Shown here: positions 36,614 to 45,234 of the stretch, piece after piece
How positions within the stretch are numbered: position 1 is the first letter of the stretch
How the letters are laid out: each line of letters begins with the position of its first letter
Assembly (NCBI GenBank): GCA_964476705.1
Contig: CAYZBM010000002.1
Coordinates: 7,037-71,036 of the forward strand
Source of the DNA: CAYZBM01 sp964476705
GTDB taxonomy: Bacteria; Pseudomonadota; Alphaproteobacteria; Rickettsiales; UBA6187
DNA: 64,000 nucleotides
Direction: 5' to 3'
Translations under genes and position numbers: made by a program
Notes under the pieces: model-generated
Told to the model about the DNA's origin: nothing
Database searches by the model: none
The model's input: only the letters and a program-made list of their open reading frames with translations

Positions 36614-37273
36614 ATGAAGATATTACTTACAACAATTTTGTTATTATTATCTTTATCTGCCTCAGCCAGCCAGCTGGAGGGTGTATTATTATATCCTCAG
36701 GTAGTTAGGATAATTATTTTAGGTGATGAGTTTATATCGTCTGTGAATGTTGGTAAAATGCAATCTTTTCCTTATGTATTAGAAAGGCATATACGTAATA
36801 CTGGTAGAAAAAAAATTCAAATAATTCCAGAATTTGGTGAGAATTATACTAGCTTAGATGGGGTAAGATCCTTACCTAAAATTCAAGGAATGAAACCTGA
36901 TATAGTAGTTTTAATGTTAGGAGCTAATGATCTAAAACAACATATAGATCCTAAAGAAACTTATAAAAATTTAGGTGATTTAGTTAAATTACTTACCGAG
37001 AAAAAAATTAACGTGATTTTAGTTGGAATTAAGCCCGGAATTAACGAGGGGGATATATATAAAGAAAAATATCCAAAAATTTATGATTATTTAGCTTATA
37101 AATATAAGCTCCCTTATTACAAATCTTTATTTGAAGGGTTAGATAAAAATCCGCAATTAGTCAACAAAGATGGATCAGTTAACGATTTTGGTATGGAATA
37201 TATAGCAGAAGCTATAGCTCCTGTTATGCTGCCAACTATTGATAAGGTAATGAAGGAAAATAATATTAAGTAG
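36614..37273 (+). CDS. Secreted SGNH-hydrolase-fold protein lacking catalytic Ser and His
   Basis: 219 residues with a signal peptide (LLTTILLLLSLSASASQ). The SGNH fold is clear from IIILGDEF (block I), PDIVVLMLGANDLKQH (block III, G-x-N-D) and KDGSVNDFGMEYIAEAI (block V). In active TesA-like esterases, block I is GDS and block V is DG-x-H. Here the nucleophile position is Glu39 and the His position is Val189, so it is predicted inactive as an esterase and may bind rather than cleave. It is 18 bases after the C26-like gene and probably co-transcribed. Confidence 0.8.
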   Translation: MKILLTTILLLLSLSASASQLEGVLLYPQVVRIIILGDEFISSVNVGKMQSFPYVLERHIRNTGRKKIQIIPEFGENYTSLDGVRSLPKIQGMKPDIVVLMLGANDLKQHIDPKETYKNLGDLVKLLTEKKINVILVGIKPGINEGDIYKEKYPKIYDYLAYKYKLPYYKSLFEGLDKNPQLVNKDGSVNDFGMEYIAEAIAPVMLPTIDKVMKENNIK

Positions 37274-37317
37274 TTGCCAGTGAAAAAATATCGTAAGATA
37301 TTTTTTCACTGGCAACT
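37272..37317. terminator. Perfect 21-bp-arm palindrome, bidirectional terminator
   Basis: Arms 37272-37292 and 37297-37317 are exact reverse complements around a GTAA loop; the core is GTGAAAAAATATC. It starts within the stop codon of the SGNH gene and lies between convergent genes. It shares sequence with 1515-1560 and 3983-4006. Confidence 0.75.
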
Positions 37318-37340
37318 ATTTAGGTAATATTCTCTTCTCT

Positions 37341-40334
37341 CTATTTCTTCTGGCGATCTTTTACCACAGTAATATCCGCCTTGTTACAAACAAGTAAGCC
37401 CAAAACAATATTATATAATATTATGATCATAATTGGGATAAGTAGATTCATTTTATGAGTAGTCATCATCTGATATTGCAAGCTTAATACTGCGGTTAGG
37501 CCAAATACTCCGGTCATAATGAGGACAAGTTTGCTAATATTTTTGGCTTTTAAAAATGAACTACATTTTGGACAACGATAAAATAAGGCATTAAATCCTG
37601 CAACTAGCTTAAGTAATTTATATTCATTATTACAAACAGGGCATTTAAAGCTGGTTTTTAGAGAAAATTTACAGTTGTTTTTTTTTATAACTTCACCATT
37701 ATTAAATTTACGTATTACATGCTGCAATATGCCACCATTTTTATAATATTCTAATTCATTTTCAGTATCTATACGGCATAAGAGGCTGATAATTTTTATG
37801 TTTCCATCAGGGTAAGTGATTTTGCAATTAAGTTCGCATCTAGGGGTTATAGTTTGTAAGTCAATTATATCAATGGTTTCGTAGCCTGTAAGATTAAGAG
37901 TTTTTCTGGTTACTCCATCTTTAAAAGTTAAAGGAAGTATGCCCATGCCAACTAAATTTGAGCGATGAATCCGTTCGAAACTTTCAGCAATAACGGCTTT
38001 AACTCCAAGTAATAAAGTTCCTTTTGCGGCCCAATCGCGTGATGAGCCCATGCCATAATCTTTTCCGGCAATAATAATTAAAGGAATATTATCAGCTTTA
38101 TATTTTTGTGCGGCATCAAAAATACTTAAAGTTTCTTTAGTTTTTACATAAGTGGTAACTCCACCTTCAGTTCCTGGTGCCATCTCATTTTTAATTCTGA
38201 TATTGGCAAAAGTACCACGGGTCATGATATCGTCATTACCACGCCTTGCCCCATAAGAATTAAAATCTCCGGCTTTTACACCATGTTCTTCTAAGAATTT
38301 TGCAGCTGGGGTATTTTTGGCAATAGAACCTGCTGGCGAAATATGATCGGTGGTTATACTATCGCCCAGCAAAGCTAAAATATTAGCTTTAACTATGTCA
38401 TTAACTTTTGTAGGGTTTGGTCGCATATTAGCAAAATAAGGCGGTTTTTTGATATAAGTGCTAGAATCTGACCAATTATAAGTTTGCGCATCCTCAGTTT
38501 TAATATTTTGCCAAGATTTATCGCCAGTAAATACATCTTTATATTTTTCTTTAAACATTTCTCTAGTTACAAAATTAGCTACAATGTCGCTAATTTCTTG
38601 GGTACTAGGCCAAATATCTTTTAAATATATTTTATTACCATTATCTCCGGTTCCTATAGGATCTTTACTTAAATCTATATTCATAGTTCCAGCTAAGGCG
38701 TAAGCTACAACTAAAGGCGGGGAGGCTAAATAATTAGCTTTTACTTGCTGATGAACTCTTCCTTCAAAATTACGATTGCCGGATAATACCGCAGCTACAA
38801 CAAGATTATTATCTTTAATAGTTTTTTCAATTTTCGGGTCAAAGGGCCCAGAATTACCAATACAAGTAGTACAGCCAAAGCCAACTATATTAAAGCCTAA
38901 TTCGTTTAAAGGATTAGTTAGGCCAGATTTATCTAAATATTCAGAGACAACTTGTGATCCTGGAGCTAAAGAAGTTTTAACCCAAGGTTTTACTTTTAAG
39001 CCTAAAGCTAAAGCCTTTTTTGCAACTAACCCAGCAGCTATCATTACTTGTGGATTGGAGGTATTAGTGCAGCTAGTTATTGCGGCAATTAATACATTAG
39101 CATTTTTTAAAGAAAAATCTTTATTCTCAACTAAAAATTCGGTATTTAAATCAAGGTTTTTATCAAAATTAGTTTTAAAATTTTCAGCAACATTAGGAAG
39201 AATTACTTTATCTTGCGGTCTTTTTGGCCCAGAAAGACATGGCTCCACAGTACTTAAATCTAAAGTTACAATATCTGAAAATATGGGTTCAATATTATTA
39301 TCGCGCCATAATCCTTGCGCTTTAGCGTAGGCTTCAATTAAAGCAATTTTATGCTCCTCACGCGCAGTTAAGTTTAGATATTTTATAGTTTCAACGTCAA
39401 TTGGAAAAAATCCACAAGTTGCACCATATTCTGGAGCCATATTGGCAATCGTTGCTCGATCAGCTAAAGTTAAATAATCAAGACCAGAGCCATAAAATTC
39501 AACAAATTTTTCAACAACCCCTTTTGCTCTTAGAATATTAGTTATAGTAAGAACTATATCTGTTGCGGTAACGCCTTCTTTAATTTTACCAGTTAATTTA
39601 CAACCGATTACTTCAGGTAGCACTAATGATATTGGCTGGCCAAGCATAGCAGATTCGGCTTCAATTCCCCCAACTCCCCAACCTAAAACCGCTAAACCAT
39701 TAACCATTGTAGTATGAGAATCAGTGCCAACTACCGTATCTGGAAAAATAAATCCCTCAGCATCTTGGCTTACCACATCAGCTAAATATTCAATATTTAC
39801 CTGGTGGCAAATTCCGGTTCCAGGCGGTACGGTACGGAAGTTTTTAAACATTTTTTGTGCCGAGCGTAATAACTCATAACGTTCGATATTCCGTTCCATC
39901 TCTAAGGCCACATTTTTTGCTGAAGCATCTGGTGTCGCATAAAAATCTACTTGAACCGAATGGTCGATAACCAAATCAACGCGAGCTAAAGGATTAATTT
40001 TAGTTGCGTCCCCACCTAAATCATTCATTGCATCACGCATAGCGCATAGGTCAACAACGGCGGGAACTCCAGTGAAATCTTGCATTAATACTCTTGCCGG
40101 ACGAAAGGCTATTTCTTCTGGATTTTTTTTATTTTCTAGCCAAATTGCGAAGGCTTTTATATCTGAATCATTGCCATTGTAATCATGAAATCTTAAAGTA
40201 TTTTCAAGTAAGATTTTTAAAGAATAAGGTAGTTTTGCAATATCAATGCCAAACTCTTTGGCAGCACTATTTAGATCGTAATATTTATATTCTTTATAGT
40301 TAATCTTAATATTAGAAATATTTTTGTTTTCCAT
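37341..40334 (-). CDS. acnA: Aconitase A fused to a C-terminal zinc ribbon and two membrane helices
   Basis: 997 residues. Residues 1-877 are a complete aconitate hydratase A, with iron-sulfur cysteines in AAITSCTNTS (near 421) and GFGCTTCIGNSGP (near 485-488). It interconverts citrate and isocitrate in the TCA cycle. The usual end GGILQHVIRKF is followed in frame by about 120 extra residues: a zinc ribbon (Cys898, Cys901, Cys921, Cys924 in KCPVC and RCPKC), then two membrane helices at about 935-954 and 961-982. No start codon lies between the parts, so this reads as a true fusion that would tether aconitase to the membrane. It is divergent from ccmA, as in many Alphaproteobacteria. Confidence 0.93.
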   Translation of the reverse strand: MENKNISNIKINYKEYKYYDLNSAAKEFGIDIAKLPYSLKILLENTLRFHDYNGNDSDIKAFAIWLENKKNPEEIAFRPARVLMQDFTGVPAVVDLCAMRDAMNDLGGDATKINPLARVDLVIDHSVQVDFYATPDASAKNVALEMERNIERYELLRSAQKMFKNFRTVPPGTGICHQVNIEYLADVVSQDAEGFIFPDTVVGTDSHTTMVNGLAVLGWGVGGIEAESAMLGQPISLVLPEVIGCKLTGKIKEGVTATDIVLTITNILRAKGVVEKFVEFYGSGLDYLTLADRATIANMAPEYGATCGFFPIDVETIKYLNLTAREEHKIALIEAYAKAQGLWRDNNIEPIFSDIVTLDLSTVEPCLSGPKRPQDKVILPNVAENFKTNFDKNLDLNTEFLVENKDFSLKNANVLIAAITSCTNTSNPQVMIAAGLVAKKALALGLKVKPWVKTSLAPGSQVVSEYLDKSGLTNPLNELGFNIVGFGCTTCIGNSGPFDPKIEKTIKDNNLVVAAVLSGNRNFEGRVHQQVKANYLASPPLVVAYALAGTMNIDLSKDPIGTGDNGNKIYLKDIWPSTQEISDIVANFVTREMFKEKYKDVFTGDKSWQNIKTEDAQTYNWSDSSTYIKKPPYFANMRPNPTKVNDIVKANILALLGDSITTDHISPAGSIAKNTPAAKFLEEHGVKAGDFNSYGARRGNDDIMTRGTFANIRIKNEMAPGTEGGVTTYVKTKETLSIFDAAQKYKADNIPLIIIAGKDYGMGSSRDWAAKGTLLLGVKAVIAESFERIHRSNLVGMGILPLTFKDGVTRKTLNLTGYETIDIIDLQTITPRCELNCKITYPDGNIKIISLLCRIDTENELEYYKNGGILQHVIRKFNNGEVIKKNNCKFSLKTSFKCPVCNNEYKLLKLVAGFNALFYRCPKCSSFLKAKNISKLVLIMTGVFGLTAVLSLQYQMMTTHKMNLLIPIMIIILYNIVLGLLVCNKADITVVKDRQKK

Positions 40335-40460
40335 AATAATTTCTTGATTTTAATTATTTGTAGTTGGCTTAAAGATTTATATTCTTTATATAATATCAAT
40401 TAGTTATGTTAAAGGAAATACTTATATACTTAATGCTTTTTATTTAAACAAAATATTATT

Positions 40461-41078
40461 ATGCTAACTCTTGATAATCTTACCTGCATTAGAGGCGACA
40501 AAGTCTTATTTAAAGATTTAGGAATTACTTTTGGTGAAGGGTCGCTTACTATAGTAAAAGGCCCCAATGGTTCTGGTAAGAGTAGTTTACTTAAAATTGT
40601 AGCTAATTTGCTTGATCCTACTTTGGGTTCAATCATGTATAATGAGCAAATAATTAATCAAGATACAAAAGAAAATTATTTTAAAGATTTAGTATATTTA
40701 GGGCATAAAAATGCTTTGTCGAATAATTTATCGGTTGAAGATAATGTAGCATTTTGGGCGAAACTTGCTGGTAGCTACGAATTATTACTGGAAACCGCCT
40801 TGCATTATTTTCAGCTTTCACACTTGCGGGAGGTGACGGTAAATAAATTATCAATGGGGTTATGTAAAAGGGTTGAACTTACCAGGCTTATTACTAAAAA
40901 AGCCAAAATTTGGCTACTTGATGAGCCTTATAGTTTTTTAGATGAAGAAGGCAAAAAATTGCTAGATGCTTTGATTATGACTAAGGCTAATCAAAAAGGT
41001 ATAATAATAATTGCCAGTAATGATGAGATCGCAATTAAAAATCAGACTACCCTTTCTATCCCTGACTTTTGGCAGTAG
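40461..41078 (+). CDS. ccmA: Haem exporter ATP-binding protein CcmA
   Basis: 205 residues. CcmA is the ATPase of the CcmABCD complex for cytochrome c maturation at the inner membrane. It has Walker A GPNGSGKSS, the signature LSMGLCKRVELTRLI (a variant LSxG) and Walker B KIWLLDEPYSFLD. The short length and the position next to acnA fit CcmA. ccmB is not adjacent, so the system is dispersed as in Rickettsia. Its end overlaps the convergent ygfZ gene by 23 bases. Confidence 0.9.
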   Translation: MLTLDNLTCIRGDKVLFKDLGITFGEGSLTIVKGPNGSGKSSLLKIVANLLDPTLGSIMYNEQIINQDTKENYFKDLVYLGHKNALSNNLSVEDNVAFWAKLAGSYELLLETALHYFQLSHLREVTVNKLSMGLCKRVELTRLITKKAKIWLLDEPYSFLDEEGKKLLDALIMTKANQKGIIIIASNDEIAIKNQTTLSIPDFWQ

Positions 41079-41922
41079 CCAATATCTTTCCTTTTATCCT
41101 CTGGTAACTAACATCTAAATTTTCTGGTAAAGGCAGGTTAATCAAGGCCAATCCTAGATTATTTTGGGTAGAAGTTATAATACCCTTATTATTATCTAGA
41201 AATTTATTGTCATTTAAAATTATATTTTTTTCAAACTCTATTATTTGGAGAAGTTTCTTTCTTATGCTTTGCTTATTATGTACTCTTGCGGTTACTTCTT
41301 GGCCTATGTAGCAACCTTTAGTATATGAAATTGCATTTAATTGCTCTAAGTTGAAATCATGTGGGTAGGACTCCCCGCTTACTAAATCATGCTCGCTATC
41401 AGGTATAAGATTTAATATTCGGGCTTGATTATATTTTGGATAATCTATCTCTACGAAGTCCTCAGTAGGAAAAATCTCTCTAATATCATCTTTAGCAATT
41501 AACCTAGGCCATAAATTTTTATTTCTGGGATCTGGAGATAAAAAATTATTTTTCAAATAACCATTTTTTAATTGCTCTTTTAAATCTGAGTAATTTTGCT
41601 CTATAGCATAAATTTTATAGCTATCTGAAGCATCAGTTATATTAATATTTGCTCCTAGCTTATAAATGGATAAAGTTTTGATAATTTTTTCTTTTTCGCG
41701 GAATAAGCAATCAAGAAGATAGATGTTATTATTTTCATCATAAGTAATAAAAAAATCATACAGAAATTTACCTTGAGGAGTAAGGAGTAGGGTATAGAGA
41801 AAAATATCTCTTTTTGCATTATTTATATTGTTACTGATTATTTTTTGTAAGAATATTTGGTTGTCTATTCCTGATATAGCAATAATTGTCCGTTTTTGCA
41901 GAGTTATGTAACTTATGGCCAT
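41056..41922 (-). CDS. ygfZ: YgfZ/IBA57-like folate-binding iron-sulfur assembly protein
   Basis: 288 residues. The diagnostic motif KGCYIGQEVTARVH (K-G-C-Y-x-G-Q-E) is present at about 205, and ISGIDNQIFLQKIISNNI is the N-terminal GcvT-like strand-helix. YgfZ helps assemble or repair iron-sulfur clusters, including those of MiaB and aconitase, both encoded in this window. The protein is cytosolic. Confidence 0.9.
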   Translation of the reverse strand: MAISYITLQKRTIIAISGIDNQIFLQKIISNNINNAKRDIFLYTLLLTPQGKFLYDFFITYDENNNIYLLDCLFREKEKIIKTLSIYKLGANINITDASDSYKIYAIEQNYSDLKEQLKNGYLKNNFLSPDPRNKNLWPRLIAKDDIREIFPTEDFVEIDYPKYNQARILNLIPDSEHDLVSGESYPHDFNLEQLNAISYTKGCYIGQEVTARVHNKQSIRKKLLQIIEFEKNIILNDNKFLDNNKGIITSTQNNLGLALINLPLPENLDVSYQRIKGKILATAKSQG

Positions 41923-41950
41923 ATTTTTAAATTATATATATTATTGTGAT

Positions 41951-41991
41951 AAATCATTAGCAAATCAGCTATTTACTATTGATATACTATA
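41951..41991 (-). repeat. PE-A element, 5' fragment
   Basis: Reads AAATCATTAGCAAATCAGCT and ends TACTATA. It shares the extra block found in the copy at 3771-3920 and lacks the rest of the element. Confidence 0.55.
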
Positions 41992-42081
41992 GTTATTTCT
42001 TGCTAAATAATGAATTTTCTCTAGAGTAGCTTACAGTATTTCTAGTAATTTTCTAGTTTAAAAAATAAAAAGAGATTTAAA

Positions 42082-43134
42082 ATGCGCATTATAAACGCAA
42101 TGTTTAGCCAGGGGCTTGGTGGCATCGAGCAAGCTTTTTTGAATTATTGTATCGCGCTTAAAGCTGGTGGGCATACTGTTAATGCGGTAATTCTTCCTAA
42201 GGCCGCAATAAAGGATCATTTAACTAAGCTTGGCGGAATTAATATTATCGAGATTGATAATTGGGGTAATTGGGATTTAGTTGCCAAATCAGCGCTAAAA
42301 AATATCGCGCGTCAGGTTAAAGCTGATGTTATTATTAGTCACGGTTCAAGAGCTGCAGAATTATTTCGTGGAGTTAGTAAGCGGGCTAAAAATATTGGGG
42401 TTCTCCATAATTATAGCGTTCAAAGATTTTTATATATGGATTTGATTTTTGCCGTGAGCCAAGATTTGCGGCGTAAAATTATTGCCGATGGTATGGCCGA
42501 AAATAAAGTTTTTTATTTACCAAATATGATTGCTCTTAATAATAAAGAGCTAAATAAAAATGAATATGATAGCAAAGATAAAAATGAAATTTTAACTTTT
42601 GGTACTTTGGGTCGTTTCGTAAAAAAGAAAGGTTTTGATGTTTTTTTACAGGCGTTAGCGTTGTTAAAAGCCAAAAATTATGATTTTAGAGTTTTAATTG
42701 GTGGTGACGGTGAAGAAAAAGATAACTTAAGGTTATTATGTGATCAGTTAAATCTTGAACACGAAGTTAGTTTTTTAGGTTGGTTAAAAGAAGAAGATAG
42801 AAATAATTTTTATAAAAAACTAGATGTTTTTTGCTTACCGTCATTACATGAACCTTTTGGTATAGTTATATTGGAGGCTTTAAAATATTCCTTGAGTATA
42901 GTGACCACCAATACCGAAGGACCAAAAGAAATATTGTCTGAAGGGCAAGATGCATTATTTGTTCCAAAAAATGATCCAGTAGCTTTAGCTGAGGCCTTAG
43001 AAAAACTTATAAAAGATAAAAATTTAAGGAATAATTTGGCGGGTAATGCTATTAAAACTGCGGCTATTTATAGTATAGATGTGGTTGGTAAAACTTTAAA
43101 CGAATATATAAAGCTACCAGTTGGAAATATCTAA
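42082..43134 (+). CDS. GT4-family glycosyltransferase
   Basis: 350 residues with a GT-B fold. The N-terminal Rossmann part starts MFSQGLGGIEQAFLNYC (nucleotide-sugar transferase glycine-rich loop). The C-terminal domain has GTLGRFVKKKGFDVFLQAL, VLIGGDGEE and the E-x7-E motif EPFGIVILEALKYS at about 256. Such enzymes build LPS core or other surface glycans. No other glycan genes adjoin it. An AGAG site precedes the ATG. Confidence 0.92.
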   Translation: MRIINAMFSQGLGGIEQAFLNYCIALKAGGHTVNAVILPKAAIKDHLTKLGGINIIEIDNWGNWDLVAKSALKNIARQVKADVIISHGSRAAELFRGVSKRAKNIGVLHNYSVQRFLYMDLIFAVSQDLRRKIIADGMAENKVFYLPNMIALNNKELNKNEYDSKDKNEILTFGTLGRFVKKKGFDVFLQALALLKAKNYDFRVLIGGDGEEKDNLRLLCDQLNLEHEVSFLGWLKEEDRNNFYKKLDVFCLPSLHEPFGIVILEALKYSLSIVTTNTEGPKEILSEGQDALFVPKNDPVALAEALEKLIKDKNLRNNLAGNAIKTAAIYSIDVVGKTLNEYIKLPVGNI

Positions 43135-43188
43135 TCGGTATTTAACATTAATCTAATAAAACTAAAATTGAAAATAAGAGTTAAAAAA

Positions 43189-44484
43189 ATGATACCACGT
43201 TATAGTCGCGAAGAAATGGTTAAAATTTGGGAACCTGAAAATAAGTTCCGTATTTGGTTTGAGATAGAGGCTCATGCTTGTGATGCGCAGAGTGAACTTG
43301 GAATAATTCCTAAAGAAGCTGCTAAATTAATTTGGCAAAAAGGTAAGTTTGATATTGCTAAAATTGATGAAATTGAAAAAACTACTAAACATGATGTAAT
43401 AGCATTTTTAACTAATTTAGCGGAATATGTTGGCGAGCCTGCCAGATTTATTCATCAAGGTATGACAAGTTCTGATGTTTTAGATACTTGTTTTAATATC
43501 CAACTAAAACAAGCTGCAGACATATTGTTAGTTGATATAGATAAAGTTTTAGCGGCGCTTAAAAAAAGAAGTTTAGAATGTAAATATATGGTTTGTATGG
43601 GTAGAAGTCATGGGATTCATGCCGAACCTACTACTATGGGAATAAAGCTGGCTAGATTTTATGCGGAGATGGAGCGAAATAAAGAAAGATTACTCAGAGC
43701 CAAAGATGAAATTTCTACTTGCGCTATTTCTGGCGCAGTTGGTACTTTTGCTAATATTGATCCATTTGTAGAAGTTTATGTGGCAGAAAAAATGGGTTTA
43801 CATTTTGAGCCAGTATCTAGCCAAATTATACCTCGTGACCGTCATGCTATGTATTTTGTAACTTTGGCTGTTATAGCGAGTTCGATGGAAAATATTGCAG
43901 TTGAAATAAGGCATTTGCAAAGAACTGAGGTTTTAGAAGTTGAAGAATATTTTAGTCCTGGACAAAAAGGCAGTTCGGCAATGCCACATAAGCGTAATCC
44001 GGTATTAAGCGAAAATATTACGGGTCTTGCTAGATTAGTTAGAGGTTATGCTATGCCAGCATTGGAGAATGTTGCGCTGTGGCATGAACGCGATATCTCC
44101 CATTCTTCAGTAGAAAGAGTCATTGGTCCAGATGCTACGGTTAATCTAGATTTTGCTTTAAATAGACTGGCAAATTTACTAGAAAACTTGGTATTTTATC
44201 CAGAGAATATGCAAAAAAATCTAGATAAATTAGGTGGCTTGGTCTTCTCGCAAAGATTACTTTTGGCTCTAACCCAAAAAGGGGTAAGTCGTGAATATTC
44301 CTATGAGATAGTACAAAGAAATGCGATGAAAGTTTGGCAAGAAAATAAAGATTTTAAATCTGAATTAAAGGCAGATAAAGACGTTATTGCTAAAGTTAGT
44401 CCTGCAGAAATAGATGAAATTTTTGATATGAATTACCATACTAAGCATGTAGATACGATATTTAAGCGGGTTTTTGGGGAGTAA
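43189..44484 (+). CDS. purB: Adenylosuccinate lyase
   Basis: 431 residues from the ATG at 43189 (MIPRYSREEM, the conserved start). PurB cleaves SAICAR and adenylosuccinate in purine synthesis. The superfamily signature GSSAMPHKRNPVLSENITGL is at about 260, with HQGMTSSDVLDT and RSHGIHAEPTTMG earlier. Possession of purB agrees with Anaplasmataceae-like or less-reduced Rickettsiales; Rickettsia lacks purine synthesis. Confidence 0.96.
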   Translation: MIPRYSREEMVKIWEPENKFRIWFEIEAHACDAQSELGIIPKEAAKLIWQKGKFDIAKIDEIEKTTKHDVIAFLTNLAEYVGEPARFIHQGMTSSDVLDTCFNIQLKQAADILLVDIDKVLAALKKRSLECKYMVCMGRSHGIHAEPTTMGIKLARFYAEMERNKERLLRAKDEISTCAISGAVGTFANIDPFVEVYVAEKMGLHFEPVSSQIIPRDRHAMYFVTLAVIASSMENIAVEIRHLQRTEVLEVEEYFSPGQKGSSAMPHKRNPVLSENITGLARLVRGYAMPALENVALWHERDISHSSVERVIGPDATVNLDFALNRLANLLENLVFYPENMQKNLDKLGGLVFSQRLLLALTQKGVSREYSYEIVQRNAMKVWQENKDFKSELKADKDVIAKVSPAEIDEIFDMNYHTKHVDTIFKRVFGE

Positions 44485-44531
44485 GAATAACAACCTGCCC
44501 CACCTTTTGTGAAGCCCGGAAGACCCGTGGA

Positions 44532-44608
44532 TGGTAGCGGAGGAGGGAATCGAACCCCCGACACACGGATTATGATTCCGCCGCTCTAACCAACTGAGCT
44601 ACTCCGCC
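44532..44608 (-). tRNA. tRNA-Met (anticodon CAT, elongator)
   Basis: On the minus strand: acceptor GGCGGAG pairs with CTCCGCT, with CCA encoded. The D-arm is TAGCTCAGTTGGTTAGAGC, the anticodon loop in GGAATCATAATCC gives CAT, and the T-arm is GGGGGTTCGATTCCC. The first base pair is G-T, not the C-A mismatch of initiator tRNA. A lysidine-modified tRNA-Ile with CAT cannot be excluded, but the body resembles elongator tRNA-Met. Confidence 0.88.
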
Positions 44609-44775
44609 GTAAAATAGAAAAGAACCGCAATATATAAGAAGCTTTAGAAAACATGTCAAGTTATACCATTTTAAGTTATGCTTATATCCCTAAAAATTTA
44701 TTAATTTATTATTTAAATTTAAAGAAAGTTGTGCTATAGTTAAGTTTTTAATAATTAAACCTACGCTTTAAAACA

Positions 44776-45156
44776 ATGTCTGCAGCAGTAAAATATAAGT
44801 CCCAAAAGAATATACTATTAGTAGATGATAATCGGCTAAATATAAGGTATTTTTCTGATATATTAGCTTTTATGGGGCATAATGTGATTGCAGTTTCTAA
44901 TCCAGATGATGTGTTACCTAAGGTTAAAGAGTATAGTCCAGACCTTATAATTATGGATTTTGATTTAAAACATATGGTAGATGGTATAGATCTAATTAAT
45001 TCTTTACGTTTAGATAAAAGTTTCTGTACGCCAATAATTGGCTCTAGCTCGGATGTTTATAATAAAGTTGATATTTTTTATGGGTTATGCAATTTAGCTA
45101 TACCTAAGCCTCTGACCATCAATAAAGTGCAAGAAGCCGTTAGTAAATTTTGCTAG
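44776..45156 (+). CDS. Single-domain response regulator (DivK/CheY-like)
   Basis: 126 residues, a lone receiver with no output domain. It has the acidic pair Asp17-Asp18 (ILLVDDNR), the phospho-acceptor Asp61 (DLIIMDFDL) and the switch Lys in AIPKPLTI. It could receive phosphate from the HPt protein at 33441 or signal by protein contact, like DivK. It stands alone after tRNA-Met. Confidence 0.88.
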   Translation: MSAAVKYKSQKNILLVDDNRLNIRYFSDILAFMGHNVIAVSNPDDVLPKVKEYSPDLIIMDFDLKHMVDGIDLINSLRLDKSFCTPIIGSSSDVYNKVDIFYGLCNLAIPKPLTINKVQEAVSKFC

Positions 45157-45172
45157 GTTTAAATATTTTCTA

Positions 45173-45230
45173 TATAGTATTTCTTGTTTGAAATGACCCA
45201 TATTATGGAATAAAACATAAAATGTTTTTT
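45173..45230 (-). repeat. PE-A element, 3'-half fragment
   Basis: Begins TATAGTATTTCTTGTTTGAA and continues through the ATTATGG and AAAACATAAA segments of the type 2 tail (reverse orientation). It ends just before the pyrB stop codon. Confidence 0.6.
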
Positions 45231-45234
45231 ATAG

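Noticed and set aside
38776..39330. A 184-codon plus-strand frame inside acnA
   Set aside because: It is antisense to the iron-sulfur core of aconitase, which is conserved and in frame.
44532..44608. Reading the CAT tRNA as initiator tRNA or tRNA-Ile
   Set aside because: The first base pair forms, unlike initiator tRNA, and the body matches elongator tRNA-Met better than the lysidine tRNA-Ile; the latter cannot be fully excluded.
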